Assembly (NCBI GenBank): GCA_963978905.1
Contig: OZ022260.1
Location: forward strand, 19,208,334-19,272,333
Direction of reading: 5' to 3'
DNA length: 64,000 nucleotides
Source: Trichostrongylus colubriformis
Lineage: Eukaryota; Nematoda; Chromadorea; Rhabditida; Trichostrongylidae
Part shown: piece by piece, positions 21,720 through 33,600 of the stretch
How the letters are laid out: each line of letters opens with the position of its first letter
Position numbering within the stretch: the first letter of the stretch is position 1
Notes under the pieces: generated by a model
Told to the model about the DNA's origin: nothing
The model's database searches: none
The model's input: only the letters and a program-made list of their open reading frames with translations
Made by a program: the position numbers and the translations under genes

Positions 21720-24700
21720 GGAGAAATCCGGACGAATAGTAAAAGATGTAGTGAGTATGAAAGCCGAGCCACGGATCTCCTCCACAGAGTGGCTCCTCTC
21801 GCTGAAGGATCTCGAGCCGTTAAATCGCAAAGCTACGTGGCGCGACCTCAGGTGGCCGATGGGGAGCTAATCGCGGACCAAAAGCCATCATGTACTTGCC
21901 CTGAGACGCAGGTGGATTTAGGGGATGGACTCTTTGTTTCTGCTGTGCTGGGCTGATTCATATCTTCTGTATTCATGCAGAGGTTTCTTGCATACGTGTG
22001 GGAGCGTACTGTGTGGTGCAGTTGATATCCAGCATTCGGTCCAGCCAAAAGCTTGCATTCTAATGACTGGGAGGTACATGGGACTCGGGCCGGGGTCGCT
22101 CGAACAGATAAACCCCAAGTCCACTTAGGAATAGCCTGGCTTACTACCCGGAGTATACCCATCCTTCACGACAGAGCCTGCCAAGCTAATCGTGGGCCTT
22201 CATTATGCCGAAAACAGCAATAAAAATGGGCCTCATTCCCTTGAACCTGAGGCACCCCCACAACGGCAGCGTTGGGTAGGATTGCTCGGGAGAGGCTGCT
22301 GAGTCTCAAGGCTATAACAGGCTGCCTAAATCAAGAAGGACTACGATGACGATCTGTACTTTCAACGCACGAACCACTGCATCGGAAGCGAGTATCTAGT
22401 ACGATCTGATGATGCAAGCCAAGAAGATCAAGTACGATATCGGACTGACCGAGACGATGAAGCATCGCCCGTTACACGCCGTTTCACGAGACTGAAGAAG
22501 AACTGTTCCTTGGAACATGCGACAGGAGAGGCGTTGGCGGTGCGGGCATTCTCGTCAACACGCACTTGGTCATGAACATCGTACGTGATTCGTACGAAAA
22601 TCTGACAACCCAAGTCGGACGTTTGCGACTGCGGAGATGTGGTTCAATCCCGGCTTTGACCATCTTCATCGCCTACGCACCAACAACATCAAGCTACGAT
22701 GACGACGAGATCGAAGCATTTTATGTGGAATTGGAGAAGTTTCATAAAAAAGACCACACCTCCCTCGAGGTCATCGTCGGCTACCTCACGCCAAGTACGG
22801 CCTCAAAAGGACGGACAGTGAGCTCCACATGGGGACTCACGAAACGGAATGGAATGAGCAGGGTGAGAGCCTGTCCGAGTTTATTATGTCGATCAACTCC
22901 ATCCATGGTAACTCACACTTCCAGAAGCCCTCTCATCTGCGATGGACTTGGGAGTCACCCGGTGGATAATTCCAGAAAGAGATCGATCACGTCATCTTCA
23001 GTCGAAGGTTTTGCCTGACCGCCGCGGTTCCGAAGTTCTATACGGGATCAGACCATCGACTAACGCGCATAATTCCTCTTTTCGACACGTAAAGATAGAG
23101 CCACGAAATTCAAGGAGTGAAGATTCAAGACAGTCATTAACTGAGAACACTTGGTTTCTCTCGCAGGTGTACGGGAGGATTCCGTTATCGAAAAGATCGA
23201 CGACGAGTACAACCGGCTCGTTGAGCATCTTCACGATTGTGCCAGGAAGGCAGATAGTTTGAAAGTCACCAAGACGAGTCTCTCTTCGGGATCTCTGGAG
23301 CTGATACGCTAATGTGGAGCCGCACGAGCAGCTGGCATTACCAACTGACGTTTGAACTTGCGAAGCAATGCAGCGAGGCGATAAAGAAGATCTCAAGGAG
23401 AGAAAAGCAGTAGTGCTGGATGAAGCAGCAGAGGCTGGGAGGAGCATCCGCAATGCCTGCCGAAGTTTCGCCTTTAATAGAACAAAAATGAGTGGTGTCC
23501 GGCGTCCGGACCGTACAGTTACTGCTTTTCGAAGAGAAATGGAGAAGGTCATGTACGGCCTTTACTCGGATCTCTTCCATAGCCATGTCCAACTGCCTAG
23601 GAGCAATCTGAAGCTGGATGGATATGTTGTTCCATCAGTTCTCCCTTGCGAAGTCCGACACGTCATTTCGTCCGTGAAGAATGGTACAGCACCAGGCCCC
23701 GACAGCATTAGATCGCAACATCTGAAGAATCTTTCGCCAGTTATCGTCAGAACACGTGCCCGACTCTTCACATGCTACCTGTCGGAATGTAAGGCACCCA
23801 CTTCGTGAAAAACTAGCAGGACTGTGTTGCTGTATAGGAAGGAGATCCACAGGACATTGGCGTTATCGTACAATCTGCCTGCTGTCTGTAGTCTACAAGC
23901 TGTCCACTCGAGTCATCATAAATAGAACTGGTAGAGCTTTAGACGAGGGACAGCCTTGCAAGCAAGCAGGGTTTCGGAGGGTTCAGTACACGATCGCATA
24001 CACACGGTCAGTAGGCTCACTGAAGTGTCGCGAGAGTAAAAGATGCCGGCATGTCTCACACTCATCGATTTGAGGAAAGACTTCGACTCAGTTGAGACAG
24101 AAGCGGTTATCGAAGCTCTGGGTAACCATGGTGTGCCTATACAGTACATAAGAGTACTTCGTGAGCTCTACAGCAACTTCACGACCAGGATCACGCCATT
24201 CTACAAGGAAGTCATCACCGACGTGAAGAGATGGGTTCGACAAGGCGACGCCATTTCGCCTAAACTTTACAGCGTCGCTCTCGAGAACGTATGCGTCGAC
24301 TGGAATGGGAAGGCATGGGGGTGAAGGTCGATCGGTATCTACACCACCTCCGCTTCGCTGACGACATTGTCCTCCACCGACAATCGTGCAAGCGGAGCAA
24401 ATGCTAGCCGATTTCGACTGCGAGTGCGGAAAAATCGGCCTGCAGCTGAATCTGACGAAGACGATGTTCATGAGGTACAGATTGGTACCTGATGCCCCAT
24501 TCACGCTCAACGAAACGAACATCAGTGAAGGTTTCACCTATGTGTACCTAGGTCAGAATTCAATATGATAAGCGACATATTACCAGAACTGAGCAGAAGG
24601 AAAGAACGGCTTGGGGAGCCTTCAAGAGCAGCGAGGAAGTAGTAAAAAAGACGAAGAACATCCAGCTCCGCGCCCATCTCTTCGATACCGCTGCCCTTCC

Positions 24701-25662
24701 TGCCCCGATATACGCCTCAGAGACTTGGACTCTACGTAAGCAGAAGCATGCTGTCGGCGTCATCCAACGCACCATCGAAGGGATGATGCTCGGAGTATGC
24801 CGATACACGCAAGTGCAGAGGGGAACTCGGAGTTCCGAACTACGTCGACGATCGAAGATCAGGGACAGCGCCGTAATTGTCGTGGAATCAAGGATTAGAT
24901 GGACCAGACACGTCATGCGATATCCCGACGACCGTTGGACCAGAGCTGTTACCGACTGGATCCTTCGGGACGTCGAACGAAAACCTAGACGACTGCTGGG
25001 CCGATGGTCAGACTTCTTCGAAGATGCTTCCTTCTCTGCGCGAAAAAAGCGAGATGCTGCGTGTCCTTGGGGCCAAAAAGTTTCACTGGACTACTCTAGC
25101 TCGCGACAGGGACAAATGGAGACGTTGCTGGCGCCCGTTCGAGACTCTCGATGAGCAACAGGTGATACAGGTGATGAAGGTTGCGGTTCTTATCAATAGG
25201 ACGGTGAAGAATAAGCGGAAGGAAATGGCTGGAGCCCGAGAAACAACTCCCCCTTCCTACCGTTGATCTTAACGCGGAAGACCCTTCCGTCAAGAGAGGA
25301 TTACACGACGGTTTTCTGTTGGCATGGTGCCTAGTCGTAAACACGGAAGGATGTTCGGAAATACAACAACATGTATTTTCTGAAATGAGCTTCAAGCCAC
25401 AACTGGGAAAGCGTGCCGCGATACCTACAGCCCTGCCGCAACTCCTTCGCCCCTCCCACCCCAGCCAATCAGGGATGCTCGTCGCTATGAGGCGCATCAA
25501 GCCAAGAAAGGCGGCTAGAGCTAATGGGGCAGCCTCCGCCACAACTCAGGGGCGCGCCTTTCGGATTTCGACGCAGATAGGCTTCCTAGAGCCCTACTTT
25601 TTGATTAGTAACTACTTTTAGGGATTCCTTATCACCAATATTACCCCTACCACTGTCTTCAA
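21720..25662 (+). mobile_element. RTE-clade non-LTR retrotransposon, decayed
   Basis: About 3.9 kb. The coding part begins near 22344 (MTICTFNARTTAS), the usual start of RTE endonuclease, and continues with GIAL-type endonuclease blocks (DIGLTETMKHRPL, IFIAYAPTTSS). The reverse transcriptase follows at 23370-24560: NGTAPGPDSIRSQHL, LIDLRKDFDSVET, QGDAISPKLYS and HLRFADDIVL, the last holding the two catalytic aspartates. The C-terminal RTE block (RWTRHVMRYPDDRWTRAV, DRDKWRRCWRPF) ends near 25265. Several frameshifts and stops break the frame (for example around 23800, 24320 and 24570), so no intact protein is made. The 3' UTR runs to about 25662 and ends ATTACCCCTACCACTGTCTTC. Confidence 0.92.
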
Positions 25663-26575
25663 GGGAGATCGTTGATGTTAATCAAGAACATCAGAGGTCC
25701 TAAGCAGGTGCACTGAGGCACTCCACTTAAGGTTTCATACGGTTTTGAAAAGGCATCGTTGACTTTAACGACTTGTTTTCTATGTGACAAAAAGAATACT
25801 ACGAATTTGAATAAATAACTAATTTGGATAAATCAAATTTGAATTTGAATAAATAACTAAATTGAATAAATCCCGAATGCTTACAACTTAGCAAGCAGAG
25901 AATTCAGTAGCACCGAATGGGATTCTTCAATTCTTTTATTATCGAGTGGTTTCCGCCATGATGGGATAGTTGCCATCAAAGCACTAAGGCATGATTGTTC
26001 AGAAAGTAGCCACTTTGCAGGGGTATATGAGGTCATTATGAAGGGGATACCTTTCTTTTGAGTTGGCTTTACCCAGCCAAAACGCCTGATTTCAGGGACT
26101 ACTTTTCAAAAGATTCTTGGTAAAAAGATTACTGGCAGGGAAAGTCCTTAAGCAGCCTCACAAAGAAAAATATAAAGCAACTGTCAGCAGGAAAAGATGA
26201 GCAATGCGGTGATCATTTTAAAACCCTATGAAATTCTTCATTTGTGATGTCTACCCAGTCAATGGTGGCATCGCGGCAGCTGGCTTGATTACGTGATTGG
26301 CTTCTGCATTTTTACGATTGTAAAGGTGCTGGAGCAGTTTGCAAAAATTTGAACCTTGTCGCCATCGCAGTGAGACTCTTATTTATCTGGCAATATAATG
26401 AATCCTATGCCTGATGAGTGCTTGGATCTGATGGAGCAGCACTTTCACAGCCTTTTGGGATTTTCAGATAGGGCTATTCTCGTCTCATACATGGTTCTGA
26501 ACTTCCAGAGCTTTCTTGTTGAACTCTAACTGTTTTTGAATGAGCTGGACTTTGAACGCCCTACTCACTGTTGTA
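25663..26575. other. Unassigned intergenic sequence
   Basis: Short repeats of TGAATAAATAACTAA occur near 25815-25865. I see nothing else that I can support. Confidence 0.4.
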
Positions 26576-28154
26576 TTAGGTTGTCGCAAAATTAATTTCG
26601 AAAACGGATCGCATACTTCAAACCACTATAACTCAGCTTAAACACAAGCTTATCAATCGAAGTAAAAGCCACCGGAATCTACACATTTTTGCCAACGAAC
26701 GGGTAATAATTTTAAGCCTTCACTATAAAGACTACTATCACGAGAACCAACGAACTCAGAAAGGCTTATTCAACATCGTCTAAATTAGTAAATTGTTTCT
26801 GACGTAGATGAGAATTAAGGGCTCAAAAAAAGTGATTTTCTGTGGGGGAGAGGTCGGGAGAATACGCTGGGTAAGGGAGAACTTTTACAGCCAGCGGGTC
26901 AATTTTGGTCGAGTGATTTGTGAGGTGTGTGGCCTTGCGTTGTCCTGCAACAGGACCGGCCATCTTCTATCACCACCGCCGGCCACAACTTTTACAACTT
27001 CCTATCATTTGCTCCAGATCACAACAGTGAGACTCTGCTGTGACTGGCTGACCATGTTGCAAGAATTTATAATGGATTACACCTTTACAACAGCACCACA
27101 CATTAATCGTAACCTTTTTAGGATGAAGGTCGGGTTTAGGAGAAGTTTTTTGATTAGCATCCTCATCTATCCAGACTAATCCCCGTTTCCTGTCATCATA
27201 AAGAACCCATTTTTCACCTACGGTTATGGTACGGTAGACAAATGGCTCATTTTTATAGCGAAACAGGAGGTTGGAGCAGGTGTGGAAACGTGCCAGACGC
27301 TGCTCATCGGTCAGCTCATGATGCACCCTTTTCAACATCTTCTTCACCTTGCCGATTTCCAGCAAGTGTCTGGACACTGTAGAGTAATGTACGCCTGGGT
27401 CTTCTGTTACACACACAGTAATCATAACCTTTTTAGGGTGAAGGTCGGGTTCAGGAAACGTTTTTGATCAACATCCTCATCTATCCAGACTAATCCCGTT
27501 TCCTTTCATCATAAAGAACCCATTTTCATCTACAGTTATGATACGGTTTACAAATGGCTCATTTTTATAGCGAACTAGGAGGTTGGAGCAGGTGTCGAAA
27601 CGTGCCAGACGCTGCTCATCGGTCAGCTCATGGGGCACCCACATCAACATCTTCTTCTCCTTGCCGAATTCCAGCAAGTGTCTGGCCACCACAGAGTAAT
27701 GCACGCCTGGGTCTTCTGTTAACGTAGGAGCATCCGTCTCCGAGTTTGCTTCGACGGCTCTCTTAAGTCTTCATCATTAAGCGACGACCTGTGGCCGCGA
27801 CCCGACTTCTCTTCGAAATCAAAATCGCCAGAAGCAAATTTTTTAATCAGAGCTCTACTGTACGTTCGCAGGGACAATTCCTCCCAAAAACACTGCTGAG
27901 ATTACGGGTTGCCTCCGCTGCAGAGTGTCTCAATTTAAATTCGTAAAGCATGATGACTCGATAGTCGCGTCGGTTCATGATTATATGCAGCCCTGGAAAA
28001 GGCCGGCTGGAGCAATCAGAGCGACATTCATAGAAGTTTTCGAAAGAGCGGAAAAAACCTACCAGATGGAATGCCTGGCTTCCCTTGAAATGGAACAGCA
28101 CAGGATAAAAATCTACTTATTCACACATACCTAATTAATTTTGCAACAACATAA
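26576..28154 (-). mobile_element. Mariner with an internal tandem duplication
   Basis: 1579 bp with ends TTAGGTTGTCGCAAAATTAA and a slightly changed inverse, flanked by TA at 26574-26575 and 28155-28156. The minus-strand transposase starts near 27978 (MNRRDYRVIMLYEFK) with the mariner helix-turn-helix segment (HSAAEATRNLSSVFG). The middle of the gene, from the VSRHLLEIG/VARHLLEFG segment to the DDRKRG(L)-like segment, is present twice in tandem (27106-27418 and 27419-27720), each with HELTDEQRLARF and RYKNEPFV. Only one copy continues into the DLHPKKVTINVWW-like core. The product cannot be a normal transposase. The ends are typical of cecropia/irritans-type mariners. Confidence 0.9.
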
Positions 28155-30480
28155 TACATCAAGTAACGAGCTCTTTCACAAGTGAAAACTGTAGGGTTCT
28201 TTCCTGAAACTTGGTTTTTCCATAATGATTGAAATGAGTACGTTTATAGGCTCACAGCAATAGACCGAAAAGGTATTATAACACTGGCTGAAGGATGATA
28301 TAATAGTAAGTCGAACATGTTCTGCCGCGCAACAAGTGCTCACATACACAGTTTCCCAAAATTACGGCCGCCAATTTATTGCAAGATTTTGTTGGCACCA
28401 CTAGTGTGAATGAAAAATCAAGCCATTCACAACTTCACTGATACTTTGTGTAACAAGGCACAGCAGTCATATCATCAGTTGTCCTGCTCCAACATGAAAC
28501 AAGCACAAATTCTCTTCATCACTCAACCGCCTTGACACACAGGTTTTTCCATACACTCTTTCTCAAATCTTTCCCAGGGCCACCTTATGTGACTCCACAC
28601 TAGGATGACTGACTCGTCAGACCTTGCTTTTAGTTAAGGACCCCGGGGAGAGATCAGTGGAATCATGTTTCGGGAGTTTCGACGGACGCGTCGGAAAGTG
28701 ATGAATTCGAACCGATCGGAGTAGCAGCGCTTTTGAGGTGTCAGCATCGAGCCTCAAATCATTATTGAGACCCGCTTACAGGTATCCGAATGTCCTATCG
28801 ACATGACATACTTTGTCAGATGTTATTGGCCACAAAGGATTGCCCTTAACGGTTCAAACCGCGAAAATTTCTTAGTTCGAACAATAGTACGGTGAGGTGC
28901 GAGCCACCATTGAAGCAAATGACCGCGAAGTCTATTTGAAAAAGTTTGAAATCTCAAAAATACCATGAGCTTTACCCCGACAGGTAAGCACTTCGGTAGA
29001 AGATCCGGTGCACCCGCTGAGCAGTAAATGAAAGTAAAAGCATTGATACAATTTGTATAGAGGAATACAAAGAAACATGAACTTAGGCGCTCATTATTCT
29101 GGGACACCCTGTACTATCATAATCGCCGTCGCCGTGAAAAAGCTCAGGATTACTGCAAACCAGTGGAACTGAAGAGAAAAGCATGGTCTGATGTAGAGAG
29201 AGGGACACCCACATCTACATTTGAAAGAAGGTTTGAGTTGTTTGCGAGAACAAGATCGAGTTGAAATTGTTAATGGGCATTTTGTTCAGATAAGCAACTG
29301 AATAGGCAGAACGCAGTCGAAAATGGTTACCGGAAAGTAGGAGTTTAACAGATAACATACCGCGTGCAGCATATGTGTTGCACGCAGTTTCGTTCCCGAG
29401 GCCACTTGCAACAAATGATGTTCCCACGGCCTCTTGCGACAAATGATGTTGCACGAATTTCTAGCCATACCTTTTTTAGATTTCAGAAAAGGTACAGTGA
29501 TCGAAAGTACGTTTTCAAAAATGCAGAACAACACATCTTACCGGGACCTTCTTTAGAGAAAGAAGGTTTCTACAACGATTACGATTTTGAACTTCAGAGT
29601 TAGCAATGAGAAAACTAAAGAACACAAAACAATTTCTTTGCAACGTTATGCATGTGCATACCCTCCCTGTAATGGTTTTGCTTACATCCAGTTAACTACG
29701 AATGTCACACAAGAACTGAAACCATAGGTCCACTTCGTGTCGGCGTACTTGATGCCTGAGCAATTGTAATCTTTGCGAAAGCTCAATATGTGCTACGCGT
29801 ACTTTTTTGAAAAGATTCTGAAAACAGATAAGGCAATGATATGCCTTACGAACATTTGGTGTTCGCCATTGAAGGCTTTGCTATGGCATATGAGGAGCCG
29901 TCCTTCTACGAAGCCACTGGAAGTCGTCTTCTGAGAGAAGAGAAGTAAACAACACCACTATGCGAGATCTAAGGTACCTTGAACACGCGACCACTCTCAT
30001 ACCAGGGATCAGCCTACGAAGACCTAATGCTCTCACGTTCAGTCGGTTCATACGAAAGATATCGAGATTACGTACCCATTTGAAGACTCGAAATGAAATC
30101 GCAATGATACAGATTATCTTCCTCCTCAAGAAACTATACGTCTCCAATCGCGAAAAAAGCGAGAAAACACTCACGCACAAAATATACCTTCGCGAACTAC
30201 GAGAGGCGCATAGAACACACACGGATGAAAAACGTGCAAGACGCAAAGAGCTGAAAGTTAGGATGGACGGCCAACAATCCCCCACCTAACTTATGAGAAC
30301 CTGGATGTGTACACGTTGTACCCATGAATGGACGGAGCTGTCAGAGATATGCCCAGTGGAAACACGCACGGATAACTGTAAATTTGCTTGTTACTCTAGA
30401 GGTAAAGAGTGAAGAAAGGGAACGGCCGTAATCATCGATGAAAGAAAATCGAGTCCTCAAAGCAGTATAACCTTTGCTCA
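28155..30480. other. Unassigned sequence with one possible transposon end
   Basis: At 29075-29113 the minus strand begins TACAGGGTGTCCCAGAATAA, which looks like a terminal repeat of a Tc1/mariner-related element, but I found no partner end. The direct repeat AACAAATGATGTT occurs twice near 29410-29450. A 109-aa plus-strand frame at 29960-30289 is rich in basic residues and has no family I recognise. Confidence 0.35.
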
Positions 30481-30584
30481 AGAAAAACAACATCACCGAA
30501 AGGCATAAAGTATACTGGAGAGTGAACAGATAAAGAGGTTATGATACGACTCCAATGATCTGAAAATTGTTTATGCTGGAGCAG

Positions 30585-30592
30585 TATAAAAG
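30585..30592 (+). promoter_or_regulatory. Possible LTR TATA box
   Basis: TATAAAAG lies about 110 bp before the proposed primer-binding site and about 190 bp before the gag start. This is a plausible position within an LTR, but the LTR limits are not established. Confidence 0.4.
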
Positions 30593-30695
30593 TGGTTTGA
30601 ACCAGGCTGGTTCACTTTATGTTCGAGTGGAGGTGTTCAGTAGGGTCGGTAGACATTTGTACTGCGACAGCGATGACACACTGAACCACAGGTGT

Positions 30696-30761
30696 TGGTG
30701 CTTCGGCTGGGAATCGAACCCGGACTGCCCGTGTGGCGGGAGGGCAATCTACCACTGAAGC
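30696..30761 (-). pseudogene. Antisense tRNA-Gly(GCC)-derived sequence at the BEL primer-binding site
   Basis: Read on the minus strand this is a tRNA-Gly with anticodon loop CGCCACA, T-arm GGGTTCGATTCCC and 3' end GAAGCACCA, that is, with the CCA that eukaryotic tRNA genes do not encode. About 8 nt of the acceptor/D-arm junction are missing, between two TTC triplets. The plus-strand start TGGTGCTTCGGCTGGGAA is what a primer-binding site for this tRNA would look like, and it lies just before gag. The flanks form a 9-bp inverted repeat (TGGTGCTTC/GAAGCACCA). Two anticodon-stem pairs are broken, so it is not a working tRNA gene. Confidence 0.7.
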
Positions 30762-31737
30762 ACCAGTCTTCTGAGGATGAAGATGTCTATGACAATTGGA
30801 GCAGCAGAGAAGAGTGCGACATGCAAGATAGGGCCATGCAATTGGCAAATTCGAAAAACGTTGACGCTGCTAGTACCAGCTTCGGAAATGCACTACAAGC
30901 CCACACTACAGCAGCATGCATGCTCAACAAAGGCACTTCAGATCCTAGTACTATTCTAGACAAGGTTCTGTCAAATTCTTCGTTGACGCAGGATTTTCTT
31001 TTCCGCGCTCAATCCGACAGAAGACGACATGGGATTGGAGGAACTATCCATGGTTACGCCAGCGTCACAGAAAGAAAAACAACTCCGGTACATCTCGGTC
31101 CCATACCAATTGAATTCAGCAAGGAAATATGGCAGTAGGAGACTTTTTAGAGCGCTATCGAGTACTCAGTCCGCACAGAAAAGTAAGCGACATCTACAAG
31201 ATGGACTGCTGATTAGATTTCCTTGAAGGTGAGGCGAGACAATCGCTCAAACAATTCTAAATTATGAATCTACATATGCAATGGCGATCAATCGTCTGAA
31301 GAAGAAATACGGAAATCCTGAGTTGTTGTTTGATGAACTGGTTGAACAAATTGAAAACTTCCGTGCAAACAGTCGGCGCATTAGGGATAAAAGGACGCCA
31401 CACCGAGACCTCTCATCAATTCTCAACCAGATGTCATCATAAGGCGAGTGCAGAGGCACAGCCCACCTACAAAAACAAATCCTGAGCAAGTTCTGCAAGC
31501 GCATTCAAGCCACGATCTTCGAAAAAAGTACGAACAATCAAATAAAGGAAGTTGGACGGCGAACCTTCTTCTTTCTCATGTGTACGATAACATCAACACA
31601 GAGATCGAAATACAACGCCCATGGGGATAAAGCTAAGGATCAATACGATGTGTTACGACAAGATAGCATTACTAGAAAAATCACAAGCACACGCAACATG
31701 AATGAAGGAAATCGTCTCTGTTTCTCCTGCAAAAGTA

Positions 31738-32950
31738 TTAGGTTGTCCGGAAAGTTTTCACCGTTTTGTGTTACTTTTTTGTACACTCATTGCTGATTAA
31801 AAACTCATTCGCCCTTGTGTCTCAGTCGCACATCCTAGAAAGAATTTTTCACGCTATCTGGAGGGATAACTGCCGTTTTACCATTGCTTGATAAACCACC
31901 TTTTCCCAAGACTTTTGAAGCATGTCAAAAGAGCAGCTCAAGACGATATTTTTCTTCAGTTGCAAATTGGGTCAATTCGCAGTCGAGACAACTCGACAAA
32001 TGAACCAGGTGTAGGGCACAGTAGTGTTGGAGGACGCTTCGTGCGACAATGGTTCAACAAGTTCCGTTCAGAAAATCTTTTCCTTGAAGATGAACCTCGA
32101 AGCGGTCCACCTGAGGCAATACCTGACGAGGATCTGAAGTTGTTTGTGAAGCTTACCCATCCCAAACAGTTCGAGAGATAACGGGGAAGCTAAGCGTTGA
32201 CAAACCCACAGGCGGTGAAGATGATCTGAAGCGCATTGAGAAGGTGAAAAAAAAAATTGCCACATCCCGAGGTTTTTTCCTCACTGCTTTTGCGCAACAA
32301 AACGAACCGTTTTCGAAGTGAATTGTCAGCTATGATGAGAACTGGATCATGTATAACAATAAGAGACGTTTCGGACACAGCTTGAATGCCGACGAACAAC
32401 CGAGGCAATTTCCAAAGCCGAATCCTCACAAAAAAAAGATCATGGTCATAGTGTGGTGATCATCGACTGGTGTAATCCATTATAAGTCCTTGTTACCCGG
32501 CCAAACCATCGCATGAGAGTCCTACTGTGAAGAAATCGACGAAATGTACCGAAAACTACGTTAGCTGCAGCCACTCAACAGAAACGGTCCGATCCTTTTG
32601 CATGACAACACCCGCTCACACGTTTCACAACTCACTATCCATAATTAAAACCAAACTCGCGTTTAAGTTTTACTTTATCCGTCATATTCTGTACACCTTT
32701 CACAGACCGACTACCACCTTTTCAGGAAATTTTCAGAACTAGATTTTCCTTGCTGGAAAGTACTTCATCGATCAGGAGCAGGCAAAAAGAAGCATTCATT
32801 TTTTCGATAGGATTCGTCGACCGGTCCCATGTCGGCAAAAGTGTGCCGATTCGATCGGTGCTCATTTCGATCAAGTCCGATGAGTATTAAGAAAGTACGA
32901 TTATTTGAAGTGAAACACTCAACACGCTGAAAACTTTCTGGACAACCTAA
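31738..32950 (+). mobile_element. Mariner inserted in the BEL gag zinc knuckle
   Basis: 1213 bp with ends TTAGGTTGTCCGGAAAGTTTT and its inverse (written in part), TA at 31736-31737 and CA at the right. The plus-strand transposase is decayed but ordered: a helix-turn-helix region ending FLEDEPRSGPPEA, then VSYDENWIMYNN (first aspartate), MVIVW, LLHDNTRSHVS (second) and TDYHLF (third). Stops and frameshifts occur between them. Confidence 0.9.
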
Positions 32951-33600
32951 CAATAGCATTTCATCGAGAAACTCTGCGGAATACAACACACGTCATCGAA
33001 GAATGGATCGCATGAGACGCTTCTCCATTTGTATGAGCTGTGGAGAAGTACACAACATGGCTAGCACCTGCCCAAGGGGGTATGCCGATCCTCAAGTAGG
33101 GCATCATACACCAATATGCCGACAAGCACATCCTTTTACGGACGAAGAATCAATGCATGCTTGGAAGAAAGCAATTACAACATCTCAAAATCATAACCCT
33201 CCACCGCAAAGGGAAGATGGCAAAACTTCGCCTCTTCTATGCGGAACACGAAGACGACGATGACAATGACGACAATTTCGAAGGTGTCATAAGCATAAAG
33301 AGTACCACTACAAGAGCAGCAACAAGAGAATGCGCCCTCATGGAACAAGAAGTTTTCAATGCGGAAACGCAGGCATTGGAAAGATTTCACATTCTCTCGG
33401 ACACATGTGCAGATCGGTCGTTCGTAAGGGGAAGATCTCGCACGTCGCCTCCAATTGAAAATACTGACACCCTTCGGAAGAGTGTCAGCACCTTCAACGG
33501 TCAACAGTCGAGGGTGCTGAAGTATTCACCATTCTGTTCGACTGCACCGGGCGACGTTGCTGTTTCTGAGTTGCCCGTATTTCCCACATAACGCAAAAAT

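Larger units (their letters stand above)
30500..33600 (+). mobile_element. BEL/Pao LTR retrotransposon relic (gag and protease)
   Basis: A TATA-like TATAAAAG at 30585 and an antisense tRNA-Gly match at 30696 suggest the end of a 5' LTR and the primer-binding site. The gag frame begins near 30777. Blocks typical of BEL/Pao gag (DUF1759) are seen in several frames: LGPIPIEFSKEIW, LDFLEGEARQSLKQF and INRLKKKYGNPELLFDELVE. The zinc-knuckle region starts NRLCFSCKS (31720-31735), is cut by a mariner, and resumes with CMSCGEVHNMASTC and GHHTPIC (33030-33120). A retropepsin segment follows (33340-33430): FHILSDTCADRSF, matching the D[ST]GADRSF active-site motif of this family with C for G. Frameshifts and stops are frequent; reverse transcriptase and integrase were not found, nor a 3' LTR. 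Confidence 0.85.

Noticed and set aside
29075..29113. Complete Tc1/mariner element starting TACAGGGTGTCCCAG
   Set aside because: Only one end was found; no inverted partner and no transposase motif within several kb.
29960..30289. 109-residue basic protein on the plus strand
   Set aside because: No recognisable family, no splice context, and decayed transposon sequence lies around it; I could not support a gene.
30696..30761. Functional tRNA-Gly gene
   Set aside because: Part of the acceptor and D arm is missing, two anticodon-stem pairs are broken and CCA is encoded, which eukaryotic tRNA genes lack.
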